DNA of 64,000 nt. Source: Riptortus pedestris. Its lineage: Eukaryota > Arthropoda > Insecta > Hemiptera > Alydidae. The DNA lies in contig CM032230.1 of the NCBI GenBank assembly GCA_019009955.1, positions 26,974,001-27,038,000 of the forward strand. The letters run 5' to 3'. This document shows, one piece after another, positions 12,817 to 24,950 of this stretch. How positions within the stretch are numbered: position 1 is the first letter of the stretch; the number at the start of each line of letters is the position of its first letter. The notes beneath the pieces are model-generated. The model worked only from the letters and a program-made list of their open reading frames with translations. It did no database searches and was not told where the DNA came from. Made by a program: the position numbers and the translations under genes.

Positions 12817-14427
12817 CATTCCCTGCATATGATACTATTTAATCTAAGAATAACCCCTTCTCAAAAAAAAATGTTGAAAAATTGAATATATCATGCAAAA
12901 TTCTTTCTAAATATGTACTTTTAGTAAATTTAAAAATTGGAGAAATTATTAAATTTCATATTCATGAATAAATTCATCATTAACAATATTTTTATTGATT
13001 TTTAAAAAAGGTAATTAACAAATCATATCAAGGTGTGAACCATTTATGCAAACTATATTTTGAAGTAAGATAATAAGCTAACCTGTTTTTAAATTTACTA
13101 TAAAATACATAATGAATTTTTCTTGGCATATTCAATCATTCTTTTTTTCTAGAACATAGAGTAGAAGATGCCCTAGGACGAATCGTAGAATCAGTATAGA
13201 GACCAATGGCCTATTTGGTAGATTTCCATTAAGCAAAATCAGCTGTTGAGGTTGACAACTTCCGTCAATTATACCTAGAATAATATCTAAAATGAGTTTC
13301 GTTCAAATTTAAAAATGTCTGTTAGCGCCCTACCATTCGAAATGATTACATTACTGGTGTCATAGTATACCTTAAAACTATAAACTCCACATTAAGCATT
13401 TCATGTACAATAGAATATCAAGTTGGTTAAAGGCTGAAATTGGATCAGGAGGAGAGGCGAATCTAAAATATCCTTGTTATTATGAGTCGGATCTAAATAT
13501 TTTATATTACCAATATTATCACATATTTAATTTCCAACAATTGTTATTCCGTGCATGTAGTCTCCAACACTAGTATTAGCCGAGGTATTAGCATTATTTA
13601 ATTTCTAGCTTTGAGCTCCTCTAAGGATCGTCTGAATAAAATAATATTTTCATCATTTTAGTTTTTACATTCCAAAAAAAAAAATATCAGAAAGCTTGAA
13701 ATATCTGCATTGATTTCCTCCTACATTACATGAAATTTTTCTTTAGAAACTCATTCATGGAAAAATACCATCTTTCAATTTTACCTACTAATCAGGGTTC
13801 ATAGACTACCGACTCAATTTCTCCATCGTGGAAGTTTTCAGCTGCCCTGCAGCGCAGCTGTTGAACCACACCTGGCTGAAACCTCACAGACAAAACTAAA
13901 GTCCGGCACTTGGGGTCTGTGTAAACTAAGCTGGTGAACAGAGCACGTGTCGTCACTTCACAATTCGCACTCTGTTTTCCCCACAGTAAGAACCCCTCGT
14001 AATCAAGAAGAATTGAAATTTGAGACAGGCATCATATGTTTAGTCATATGACTTAGAATAAAATTAGCTTGATTAGTAGTGTTAACTGAAGGCTAAACGC
14101 GAAAATTCAAATAATTCGTTAGATATTTGTGCTATTGTAATTGCCTCGGAAAACAATTGTGGGACTATTTTTGCAAGTTTAGTTATAATGAATAACAACG
14201 GATAAATAAATGATTTTGAATTTAAATTCATCTCTAAGACAGTTAAATATTTAATATGGTATTGATCACATACAGTTTACGCCGCTAGAGCATTAATTGC
14301 TATGTATGTATATTTTTTTTTTCTCCTCATAGTAACCCTGTGAGGAGTTATTTATTCGAATAAATGTTCCATGGCCACATGGCATATTACATGTATTTTT
14401 AGGTTTTAATACATCATTATTTTAAAA
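12817..14427. other. Unique sequence
   Basis: A less AT-rich patch at about 13800-13990 contains the small inverted repeat CAGCTGC...GCAGCTG (13840-13860). Nothing else is recognisable. Confidence 0.5.
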
Positions 14428-14602
14428 TATTATTATTATTATTTGTTAACATCCACTTTTTGCAACTGAGGCTAATTGGGACGGGTTATCTAGAGGTTAC
14501 CACCCATTTCTAGCCAGGGTGGGATTTTAGGACGTTATTTAATGAATTTCGTCACTAAATAATTTCCTTTGCCCAGGCAAGAATCGAACTCGCCACAATA
14601 AA
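14428..14602 (-). mobile_element. tRNA-derived SINE, head truncated
   Basis: The plus strand begins with the (ATT)n tail. It continues 'gttaacatccactttttgcaac', 'ggctaattgggacgggttatc', 'ttctagccagggtgggatt' and 'gcccaggcaagaatcgaact', then stops inside the box B region. The tRNA head beyond box B is missing, which fits 5' truncation during insertion. Confidence 0.85.
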
Positions 14603-16014
14603 TATTTGTTTTCAACTGTCTATTCAAATATTCAAGAAATAAAAAAAAAATTTAAAAAAAAAATAAAATACAATATTAAAATAAGTATGGTAATTACAAA
14701 CAGAATTAATAAATGAAATGAAAAGTAAACAAATAAATACAATAAGAACAAAAGCATATCAATTGAAATTAAACTTAAACTCAACGATGTACTTATATGA
14801 TGAACTAATTCTGCTTGGGGTTTTAATTGAGAACTTCAATGATTTATTTCTACTGATCATCGGCCTGAATAAAAAATTAAATAATAATTTTTCGTTAGTA
14901 GATTTCATTACTAAGCTGTTGCAGTTTATTGTTTTGAAATATAATTTGCTTTAATATAATGGGTTAGAGAATAATTAAAACTATTACCAACTATAAATTG
15001 TGTTAACTTGCTATGTAGTTACTTAGTACATGTTTTGTTAAATCCATTGATCAACGCTCAGTTTTGTAAAATATAATAAAAGCGAGATACTATGGCCTTC
15101 TACATTCGTAGGAATAAAGATTTACTTAGAATAAACTTAATAAATTTCCACGTGAAATCAGTTTTATTTCAACGGGTAAGACTGTCAGCTAATTACTACC
15201 GACTTCATCTCATACTGGATAAGTCCTGAATAAAATTTTATCTTATTATTTCGTTGAATGCTAGGCTGATTAACGGTTATTTATTGACGGGAACTAGATT
15301 TTCGTTTGGTTTCATAAACGATAATAAGTTGGTCAATATTCCGTTTGATAGCCATTCCATGCATCACTACTAACAAATAAGCAATATTAAAAATAAATAA
15401 AAAAGGAATAGCCATAGCTCAGAGGTTAATTAACCGTTTAATTATATTTTGACGGGAAACCATTATGAATTCAATTAATCCAATTGCCACATTTTACTTC
15501 AAGGGGATTAAAACTTTATCACTAACTGTTATTGTACATGATACCGGAAATTTCTGTTACACGATGAAAATGACGGTATGATCTATCATAAGTTAATCCA
15601 ATCATTATATTTACACGGAAACCATTTCCATTTGTACCCCTCAACGACTGATAACTCGGCTAGTTTATTATAAAGTACTGGTAAAAGTTATTACATCAGT
15701 AATGAAAGAAGCATTTATATAACAATATAAGTGTTCTACTTATGATTGGAAGATAATATTGATGAATTTAATAAATGAAATAGATTATCATTCAAAACAG
15801 GACTTTAGGGGGTTCGGTGGAAGTATTTACAAAATTTATTAAAATAGTATATTAGAAAAATAAAAATGTCATTTGGCTGAAATCTAATATTAACTCTTTC
15901 CATTGTCTAGGGGAGCGCATTATTCAATCATCAATTATCAGTTCCAGAAAAGTCAAATCTGTTTTCTGTAATATCAAAACATTGCTTGTCAGAAATTGTG
16001 AATTTTTTATTTCA
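14603..16014. other. Very AT-rich unique sequence
   Basis: Contains A-rich runs near 14640-14670. The 78-codon frame at 14718 is low-complexity Leu/Asn/Ile and is not called. Confidence 0.5.
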
Positions 16015-16208
16015 CTATAGCAACTCGGGCCGGGTTATTACAACCTTCTTCTAGCCAGGGTGGGACTAAGGATTTTAATTACTGAGTCCGTCACTGAATA
16101 AATTTCCATGCCCACTCTGATGAACCCACGACTTATCCACTTGTTCATGAAGTTATACGTGCGTATTAAAATCTGCACCTTAGTACACAAGGTTATCCTG
16201 ATCCACGA
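16015..16208 (-). mobile_element. tRNA-derived SINE, old copy without tail
   Basis: The plus strand shows 'ggttattacaaccttcttctagccagggtgggactaagg', 'gagtccgtcactgaataaatttcc' and a degraded tRNA-like head up to 'ggttatcctgatccacgag'. The 3' tail and the 'aaagtggacgt' module are missing. Confidence 0.75.
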
Positions 16209-17108
16209 GCTTTTACAGTATAAGTAAATTTAATACATTTGTTTTTGTTTATACCTATATAATTAGAAAAAAGAACATTTATTTCAATGTATAATGTTTC
16301 TTATAAGCTTTTAAGCGGGAATATTGAGTTAATGAATTGTTTTTTGTTCTTTTTTAGGTAATGCTCAAATGAACTAATGCACCAGGGAATATGGTAATTA
16401 TGTAATACCTATTTATTAAGTAATTATTAATACGTTTCAGAATTATATAATGTGTACGTAGTACTAATACATAAACTAACTATATTAGTTTATTTGCCCA
16501 ATAATTCCAGAAATATTAAATCAAAATAGTTGCCTTTAAAATTTTTAATTCTTTGAATGAATATTCTGAATTGAACTTTATTCTATTTTCTCTATTTTTA
16601 TTTATTTCAATAAATCCGAAGGAATAAACATAGTTCCTTCTAGACGCCCTTATTTACAGAGGAAACCCCTAAAATTATAGTTTTGAGAAAACGTTTACAA
16701 AAGAGGATAGTTTATGGAGAAATATAACTGTTAAATAAATTCCGTCTTCAAACTATAGGAATCAAACAATGGGGTATCGGTTTAGCTGCTAACAGCTGAA
16801 GCAAAACAACCAAGGTAAATATTATTTTCCTCCGTAAACATTGCTCAATCCTAGTCGTTATCTTACTCTCTGTCTTCCTTCGACAACTGATTTAGAAAGA
16901 ATTCACTCGCATGGAGGTTTTAGCCATTAAAGTAATGAGAAATCTCCGTACCAAGTTATTTTCATTAAAATACAAATAATGCAAATATATGTTATGCACA
17001 TGTACAGAGTTTGGCATCTCATTTCCTCGAGTCGAGCATTAATGGCAAGAAAAACATTCAACTTCAAAATGTGATGTTGGCAACACATGACTACATCGTA
17101 CTCCAATT
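16209..17108. other. Unique AT-rich sequence
   Basis: No element or coding sequence recognised. Confidence 0.5.
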
Positions 17109-17245
17109 TTAGCAGATTTCCCTTAAGGGAAATCAGCTATTGAGGTTGTACTCATGACGGAATTTTCGACATTTTTCTTCAAATGTCCATCGATCCTACC
17201 TAGTAGATGACGAAAATGAGGTCCGTTCAAAACTGTATATATATA

Positions 17246-17300
<55 letters not shown>

Positions 17301-18111
17301 ATCTATCTATCTATATATTTGTCTGTTACCGCTCTAGCGGTCGCAATTTTTGTTTAATCCTTACCAAACTTCATATTTAAGCGTTTTATGTAAAAGGAAA
17401 GATCAAGTTCGTTAACGGCTGAAATCGGACCAGTGGGAGGGGGGGTTTAGAGGGGAGGATTTTCGAAAATTCAAAATATCTCCGTTACTATACGTCGGAT
17501 CGAAAAATTATACAGAATCAATCTTATTTCAAATTAAATTTACTATAAATATTGTTATATACATTTATTCTCTATCTTGAATATTAACCGAGATATTTGC
17601 ATTTTTCAGTTTTCACCAAACCGCCACTTCTACTCATGTTACGTAAACAATACTCTGATACATAATAAATCACATTATTGGAAGTTTAAATACCAGAAAT
17701 TGTATTCAAGAGACCTTTATTATACGAGATACATGCAAATATGCCCTGGTGACTCCCCCCCCCCCATCTTAAAGTTTTGGACTACTAAAATTTTATTGAT
17801 TGAGATAACAATTATTCTGACTTATTATTAATTACAGTACTAGATATAGTAAATAGTTCTCAATAAAATTAATGTGTTATATTCTGATATATTTCAGTAA
17901 TTGTTTTCTTTCCGGTGTTAGGCGGGACCCGTTTGTTTACATTCTATCCTAACGCATCCTGTGGGCAGGCTATTGAAATTGGATGAAACATTTCTTATTT
18001 CCGTTTGTATTTATTCACGGTGTTGTGTTAGCAGTATGTATATTTATCTATTACTAAACATCACGAGGGAAATCTGCTTAGTTTACGCAGCCCCTGCGTG
18101 GCGTACTTTTA
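17109..18111 (-). mobile_element. HINE-TA, full-length long form
   Basis: Both ends are intact. The 3' palindrome with TTAGCAGATTTCCC lies at 17110-17135 on the plus strand, and the 5' end GGAAATCTGCTTAGTTTACG...GCGTGGCGTACTTTT lies at 18068-18110. The TA tract (17236-17312) is interrupted by TCTA units. This copy carries the long 5' module ('actaaaattttattgattgagataac', 'gtttgtttacattc') shared with 19505, 31151, 50407 and 58246. The C9 homopolymer at 17757-17765 sits in the family's internal C/G-rich stretch. Frames inside it are not genes. Confidence 0.92.
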
Positions 18112-19135
18112 TTAAATTAATAAAATGTTTCGTTTGCATTTTATTTAAAATGATGACATTTGAAAGTGATATAGCACTATATCCGTTTCAATGATCAGAT
18201 CGGAAACTGTCATACTTTTATAGAACAGGACAAAGAAAAAGTGGTCTTATGCAAATCTTTGTATCACTAGAATGTCTAGAGAAGCCCTCCTGAACCCCTG
18301 CCCCTCCTTATTCGATTTTGGTCGAAATTTACAAATGGACGTTACAACAGTTATGAAATTTCAACATTCAAAGGCCAGCCGTTTTTGCGTTATAGAAGAT
18401 AAGTACAGACGGACGCCGAAACTTGTAGAAAATGATTCAGGGAAGGTGAAAATGGATAATTCCGTTAAATATGAAAACTGAAAATTTATGTGATTACGAA
18501 ATTTTCTTTATTTGCTCCAAGGAAACAAAGAGGTATTTCTTTTAGATGTCTCCACCGCAACATCAGAGCTCCTATTTATAAGATCGTGGTTCTTTTACAC
18601 AATTTGGACTTCAAAATTTAAATTTTTATACAACAATCATTCATCATTGAATAAAGCCTTACTTTTCATAGATAATCAACATCAAGTTACTTCACTGTTA
18701 TTTGCAGGAAATGCTGAGAGAAAATATTCCATGAAAACTAAATTTTGTTGATTTTAGTGGACTAACTACATGCACATATGTGGGTAACTAGAATTTCACT
18801 TGGTACACAGTTTGTTTGGTTAAAAAAAAAAAAATTGAGATTTATCCACTTCTGTTAAAAGCTGGAACTGTTAGAACAATGGATAGGATATTTTTTCTAA
18901 CGCAAATATTTTTAAAATTAAGGCCGACCCGTAGAAGCGTAGTTATTCACGACTTTGTTTCTTGACCTTGCTAGCTGCGACACGTGCATTTTTTATTCAT
19001 TTCAAATATTAAAATTATTATTGTTAAATCTTTCATTTCTAACTTCTGGCCGTTGACCAGTTGATTATTTTGAGCTTAAAGTACAAACGTAGTAAGAAAA
19101 GAGTTCACTGATTCCTATTAAATAAGGGTGTACTC
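18112..19135. other. Unique region with one possible unassigned repeat
   Basis: The segment 18272-18440 (cccctcc...gattttggtcgaaatttac... agtacagacggacgccg) has the look of a transposon-derived stretch but is seen only once here. The 69- and 79-codon frames at 18272 and 18512 are not convincing genes. An A-run lies near 18823. Confidence 0.4.
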
Positions 19136-19138
19136 CAT

Positions 19139-19400
19139 AAGATGAACTTAGCCTATTTCTATAAATGGTGGCTAAGAACTGCATCTTAGGATCTTGGAGT
19201 AGAAGCGGATGGCAGGAATGACTTCATGCTACTGTCATAAGCTGACGATGCTGTTGTACTGGCTGACACACCGATCGACCTTCAAGAATGGTTCAATTCG
19301 CTCCATGCATATTGTGAGATGAATAGATTACTTATAAATACACCGAAATGTCCCACTGGAGCTATGGAAAAAGCAAAAATCAACATTCCACTGCAGTAAT
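19139..19400 (+). pseudogene. Non-LTR retrotransposon RT palm fragment
   Basis: In the frame starting at 19139 the translation includes FMLLS*ADDAVVLADTP (19220-19270), then DLQEWFNSLHAYCEMNRLL and NTPKC. This is the catalytic block of LINE reverse transcriptases. The family motif is (F/Y)xDD followed by hydrophobic residues, then a helix (DLQ..L..L..YC) and 'INT.K'. The first residue of the motif is a stop (TAA at 19238, one change from TAT/Tyr), and TAG at 19187 is a second stop, so the copy is dead. Only about 85 codons remain. Clade is uncertain (Jockey/CR1/L2-like). A HINE-TA copy begins about 100 bp downstream. Confidence 0.75.
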
Positions 19401-19504
19401 TGGAAATTGGTAGAAACTTTCTTCTTTAGAGATTACATTCTCAACATTGGTTTCATTTTTCTATAAGAATAAACCCATTCAAATCAAAGGCAGCAGCACT
19501 TTAA

Positions 19505-20163
19505 AAAAGTCCGTCACGCAGGGGTTGCGTAAACTAAGCAGATTTCCCATGTGAAGTTTTACAATAGAGAAATCTGCACACTGGTAACACAATACCATCG
19601 TGATTAGATAATGAGAAATCTTTCAGTTAATTAAAATAAATTCCCAACTGAAACGGCTTCTGAATTGTAAGAATAATTTATATTTTAATAACTCAAATTT
19701 TAGTAGTCCAAGAACTAAGGAGGGGACGGCGAATGAACAGAACGTATTTGCATAAATCTGAGAAAGTAAGGAAGGTAAAGTAAGGTTAGAAACGACAGGC
19801 AAGGTTAGAAGCAGCTTCCACCTGAGCCGAGTAGTGACGGAAATGGCCGACCTAATCCGAACTATACCCGACCACAGACTTCATAAAAATGCAAATATCT
19901 CGGTTAATATTCAAGATAGAAAATAAATGTATATGACAATATTTATAGTAAATTTAATTTGCAATAAGATTGGTTCTATACAATTTTTCGATCCGATGCA
20001 TAATAACGGAGATATTTTGAATTTTCGAAAATCCCCCCTAAACCCCCCTCCCTCTGGTCCGATTTCAGCCATTAACGAACTTGATCTGTCTTTTTACATA
20101 AAACGGTTAAATATCGAGTTTCGTAACGATCAAACAAAAATTGCGACCGCTAGAGCGTTAACA

Positions 20164-20234
<71 letters not shown>

Positions 20235-20354
20235 GAACGGACCTCATTTTCGTTATCTCCTGGGTAGGATCGATGGACATTTGAAGAAATTTTTCGAAAA
20301 TCGCGTCATGAGTACGACCTCAATAGCTGATTTCCCTTAGGGGAAATCTGCTAA
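19505..20354 (+). mobile_element. HINE-TA, full-length reference copy
   Basis: The 5' end is GTCCGTCACGCAGGGGTTGC at 19509, followed by AAGCAGATTTCCC and GAGAAATCTGCACACTGG. An internal module (19770-19860) has repeated 'aaggttagaa' and 'cctgagccgag'. The core then reads 'aatgcaaatatctcggttaatattc', 'tcgatccgatgcataataacgg', the C-rich stretch, 'gaccgctagagcgttaacagac', (TA)n 20167-20229, 'ttttgaacggacctc' and 'catgagtacgacctc'. It ends in GATTTCCCTTAGGGGAAATC-TGCTAA at 20329-20354. It has no coding capacity, so it would be mobilised in trans if the family is active. Confidence 0.93.
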
Positions 20355-22409
20355 CAAGCATTGAGGAAATGAAAATTGGACGACTGTTAAATGAATACCA
20401 AGCTATTACAAGCTGCCCTAAATATCATTATTATTATTATTGTTCAGAAATATACAATTTACAATTCACTTCACATCAACCAATAGTTCCACGATATTAC
20501 ATGACCATTTTGAGTCCTGAACCTTCAAAACCGCACTATTTCCTTCCACTTGAAACGCCAACCTACAAAATATACAAGAAAGCCACATTAAAAAAAAAAA
20601 AAAAAAAACTTTATCTGGTAACAAGTGGTAGCTACTTGTTATACTTCAGAGTTTATCCCAGAATAAGCTAGCTTCAATAGGTTGGTGTACCATGCACAGC
20701 CCACCCTGGGACTTAAAAGAACTGGAAGATCTGAAACATGTTATGTAGGCATGCAGAAGATACATAGCCCTCAGGGATACTTTCATCAGTAGGCAGAACC
20801 AACCCACATCCAGTTATAATGAACTTTGGGAATTCTGTGAACGATGCTGAAATATATCATAAATAATTAAATAAATACATTATACTGTAGAAATGAAATC
20901 TATCGCGGTATATTTCTGGATAGTTTTGTCATTTTTCTCCATACCCTAATAATTATATTGTGTACAATTCATTTCCATTTGTGGTTTATTCAGATATTTT
21001 ATAGTTACTACATTTTTTTTTCTTTCAGAACTGTTTATTTTCTGTTACCTGCCAAGAAATTTAATGTTTTAAAAATGTGTAATTAAATTGAAAATGAGGT
21101 AAAACTTCTATTTAATGTTGTCTGGTCATACCGGTGTAATGTCAAGTTATTTCAGTGAAGGGCTATAAATAGATCTTCAATTAAAAACTTTATGATTACA
21201 TATTTATATTTAAAATCCAAACGACATCACTCTGTTGAATCATGATAAGTAAAATTATAAAGAACATTAATTGCAAACGCTCGCTTCCCGGGTTGAGAAT
21301 TTATTTTTTTAATGTAGTACTAATATAGCCATCATTTAACAGGTGAACATAAAATAAAGAACATAAAGTATAAATAACGCAATTGAACATAATAAACATA
21401 TTTTCCACATAATAAAACATATTGATCTATTTACTTTTTTTTGTATACATTTAGTATTACATTGTAAATAAAAATTTCTCCTTTTAATTCAAGACCTTTC
21501 GTTATACTACCCGCGCGTGTTTTACTTATTAATAAATTAAAATTAGCCAATAAATTTTAATTTTGGTTAAATCCACATGTATTTGCAGTTTAAATTATAA
21601 TTTTGCTATCAGAAGGTTAAACATATGTCATTTGCCATTGGATGGGATGTAATAATTCATCTTGATGTCTGCCAGTAAGAGTTTTTACCCCATCAATAAA
21701 TAAGTTTCGAAAATTGAATATAATTACTGCAACTAATTATATATGGCATCAGTAAGGGGAAAGGCGGATCTTTCTTGATTTGCTGTCACGACTACCGATA
21801 GGACCTTTGCCCTGTCGGATCTTCTAAATTCGAGGATATCCTACGATAAGAGATACAAAAGTTTTGATTATTCTCGCTCTGTTTCTGGAACTCTTGCTGT
21901 ATTTATGTTTACATTATTGCAAGTCTGATAAGCTCCTTGTTATCTTGTCTATGTTGATAATAATCAATCCTCTAGTATCAAAAATACAAATATTTCTTGT
22001 TTGGTAACAAAGTTTCGAAAGTTGTATCTACTTTTATATTTACTTGGACAGCTATTTATTTTATTTTGGGGAAATACACCTACCCAATACTTCAATTTGA
22101 TTTACTGTTAATTATACAGAATATTTAAAACTGGAATTCTACGTAAAGCTTTTAAAGATTGGCACTTCTTGGTACAGTAGCGATCTATTTGATGACAAAT
22201 TCAGAACTCTTTTTTATGATATCTATCAATCGTAAATAATTTTCGATTATGTTAGCTCATCGGAAAGGTAGATATATCCGGTTCGACTCTTCTCAACAAG
22301 TGTAATAATAAGTTGAACATTTTTTTCAATTTTCAATACGCTGTATTCCTTCATATTTAAAGTATTTCAAAAAGACCTTCCTCTGTGACTGGTCATATAT
22401 TTTTTTTAG
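20355..22409. other. Unique sequence, possibly remnants of older repeats
   Basis: An A18 run lies near 20591-20608. A short less AT-rich segment at 20690-20830 has no recognisable translation. Nothing else is supported. Confidence 0.45.
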
Positions 22410-22520
22410 CCTCCGTTGCTATATGTCGGATCGAAAAATTGTATAGAACCCATCTTATTGCAACTTGAATGATCTATAAATATTTTTCTATACAGATTTT
22501 CTGATGTTTAATTCTCGGAC
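22410..22520 (-). mobile_element. HINE-TA internal fragment
   Basis: The plus strand reads 'cctccgttgctatatgtcggatcgaaaaattgtatagaacc...cttattgcaact', the reverse complement of the family core. It is bounded by unrelated sequence on both sides. Confidence 0.7.
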
Positions 22521-22568
22521 GGTAAGCGCTTGAAATGTAAACAAACAGTTCAGCCAACGTCGCAGAAA

Positions 22569-22579
<11 letters not shown>

Positions 22580-22626
<47 letters not shown>
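22580..22626. repeat. (TA)n microsatellite
   Basis: Pure TA run at the left edge of the Helitron. In related insect Helitrons a TA run close to the 5' end is common, so it may belong to the element. Confidence 0.9.
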
Positions 22627-22629
<3 letters not shown>

Positions 22630-22631
22630 TT

Positions 22632-23691
22632 AAAATTTTGACCTTTGTCTGTTGATTGATTTTTTTCGCGAAATTTAAGGATAACTTTTCGTTTTACATG
22701 TCATAGACACCATATCTGCATTTTGTTTCTTTCGTGTGTGTTTGTTTGTTTGTTTGTTACCTTTTCACGCATAAACGGATGAACCGAAGTTTATGAAACT
22801 TGGTATGTATATTACTACTAACCCAACTTAGACTTTAGGCCATATTAATTTTCTCTGAGACGAACAGGAGTGGGGAATATAAGGGAAGCCTGAAATTAAA
22901 AATAGCGATATTTCGTTTTCTATTGGTTTATCGGTAAATATGCACATATCAAAAGTTGTTTATTTTGTTATTTAGAGTAACTTTTGTTATATACACTTTT
23001 GTCGTATACCGAAGTTTAAATGCGTTACACGCTAAACATTATAGCGGGAGTCAACAATATTATTTGCTAAAAAAGACTCAACCGAACTAAATAAAACTCG
23101 GTATGTGTATTAACAGTGAGGCCTTCATTATAATAAGCCATACCAACATTTCTATGGACGGGCAGGAGTGGGGGTTATAAGGGAAAATAACAATATTTCG
23201 TTTCCTATTGATTTTTCGCAAATATAAACATAACAAAAGTTGTTTATTTTGTTATTTGGAGTAACTTTTGTTATATACACTTTTGTCGTATACCTAAGTA
23301 TAAATGAGTTATACGTTAAAACTTTAGCGGGCACTAACGGCTGAACCGAACTTAACAAAACTCAGTATGTCAATTAGCATTAATTCCCCATGATTATAAG
23401 TTATATTAAAATTTTTAGGTTCGAACGGAAAGGGGGTTAAAAGGGAGACCTGAAATAAAAATTCACCATATTTACATTTATAAGAGACGGGAAATATAAA
23501 AATATCGAAGACTGTCAAGCCTTATCGAACAAATAATTCTATTATTAGCAAATCCACGGCAAATATGTGCGTCAATCCTAAACACTGGGACGCGTAAATG
23601 TCAAAATATTGTGCAATGTAAAGCCTGCTAAAAAATACCATCACCATTCAGCCTCAAATGAATTTCCGGGCGAAGCCGGGTATCTGAGCTA

Positions 23692-23692
<1 letters not shown>
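22632..23692 (+). mobile_element. Non-autonomous Helitron with GCGAAGC hairpin and CTAG end
   Basis: The 3' end at 23669-23692 reads CCGGGCGAAGCCGGG followed by TATCTGAG and CTAG, then T. A GC hairpin about 10 nt before CTRR, with insertion next to T, is the classic Helitron 3' signature. Inside are 'cctttgtctgttgattga' and (TTTG)n at about 22739-22760. Three degenerate units follow, starting 'gaaccgaagtttatgaaacttgg' (22783), 'aaccgaactaaataaaactcgg' (23081) and 'gaaccgaacttaacaaaactc' (23342), each followed by 'gaggag-ggg' and 'gttatatacacttttgtcgtatacc' blocks. The exact 5' end is not clear. It has no Rep/helicase. It is unrelated in sequence to HINE-TA. Confidence 0.85.

Positions 23693-23749
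<57 letters not shown>
23693..23749. repeat. (TA)n microsatellite
   Basis: Starts immediately after the Helitron CTAG end, so the Helitron probably inserted into, or at the edge of, a TA array. Confidence 0.92.
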
Positions 23750-23751
<2 letters not shown>

Positions 23752-24070
23752 TGCCATAACAATAACTATACAAATATCCTTTATGGAATAATTGTGTCTT
23801 CAGATCCGTTGAAGGAAGCTGGAACTGCAGCAAGGACATTTGATAACTTCTGCCCCCGCACTTCCTTTCTGAGTCCCGACTCAGCATCGCCATTGTCTCA
23901 TTCTCATCAGCACATCGCTTTTCATCGAACAAAATCCTAGTTATATTTATTTCCACAGTACACAGACCGTAGAACTTCTAAAAAATAAGTACGTTTGCTT
24001 TTATTGCAATCACGTTTCCTCTTTGAGATATATCTTTAAATTTAACCAAACAAAATGAAAGGCTAAAAAT
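23750..24070. other. Unique sequence
   Basis: The minus-strand 100-codon frame 23654-23956 runs into the TA array and is not a gene. Nothing recognised. Confidence 0.5.
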
Positions 24071-24787
24071 TCCGCCAGGCAATGATTACGTAAACAAAGC
24101 AGATTTCCCAAATCCTGGTTAAACACTACCCTCTTCCCACCGTATATTCTATATTTCTAAATTAAAGCCCGATGAGTAAGAGGGGTTAATAACCACTCAA
24201 AACAAGAAACTACCAATAACTTACTCAATATTTGAGTTACAAAAAAAATGTAAGGACGAAGATTGTAGAACATCAATTGTTTAACAAGATTGATTCTATA
24301 ACATTTTTCGATCCGACTCAGGATAACGGAGATATTTTGAATTTTTAAATTCCCCCTCCCACACACCGTATTTCGTGTAGTAATGATTTGTTGATAACAA
24401 AATTCCGTATTTAAGCTTGGCATAAAACGTTTCATGATATATTAGCTTACTGTTAATGTGCGATGACTGGAAGTGGATGTTTACCGAATGTTAAAAATTA
24501 ATAAAATGCAAACATCTCGGTTAATATTCATGATGGAAAAAAAGTGTTTACTTCAAGTGTGGATATATACGACTACTCCATCTGGCCAATAAAAATAAGA
24601 TATTTTGAATTATCGGTTTTCTCCCCCTCTACGCCCCCCTCCCACTGGTCCGATTTCAGTCGTTAATGGTCTTACATATAAGTTTAGTCTTAGTGAGATG
24701 TCTTAGTTTTACATGAAACGTTTATATATCGAGTTTGGTAACAGTCGAACAAAACTGCGACTGCTATGGCGGTAACTGAAATATATA

Positions 24788-24850
<63 letters not shown>

Positions 24851-24950
24851 TTGAACAAACCATTTCGTTATCTCCTTTGGACATTTGAAGAAGTTTACGA
24901 AAATCGTGTCAAGGGACCAAGCTCAGCAGCTGATTTCCCTTTAACTAGAA
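24071..24950 (+). mobile_element. HINE-TA, near full-length, old, internally duplicated core
   Basis: The 5' end is diverged ('attccgccaggcaatgattacgtaaacaaagcagatttccc', 24070-24110). The core module 'gatccgactcaggataacggagatattttgaatttt' occurs at 24310. A second core ('aatgcaaacatctcggttaatattc' and the C-rich stretch) follows at 24495-24660, so two core segments are present. TG/TA tract 24787-24847. The 3' end is damaged: GCTGATTTCCCTTTAACTAG lacks the second palindrome half. Confidence 0.8.

Noticed and set aside
13840..13860. Inverted repeat CAGCTGC…GCAGCTG as a functional hairpin
   Set aside because: It is too short, and E-box-like palindromes of this size are expected by chance.
19927..20340. 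137-codon frame across the HINE-TA core
   Set aside because: It is entirely inside a transposable element, with a long Tyr-Ile repeat from the TA tract. The same pattern recurs in other copies at 24791, 50400 and 63236.
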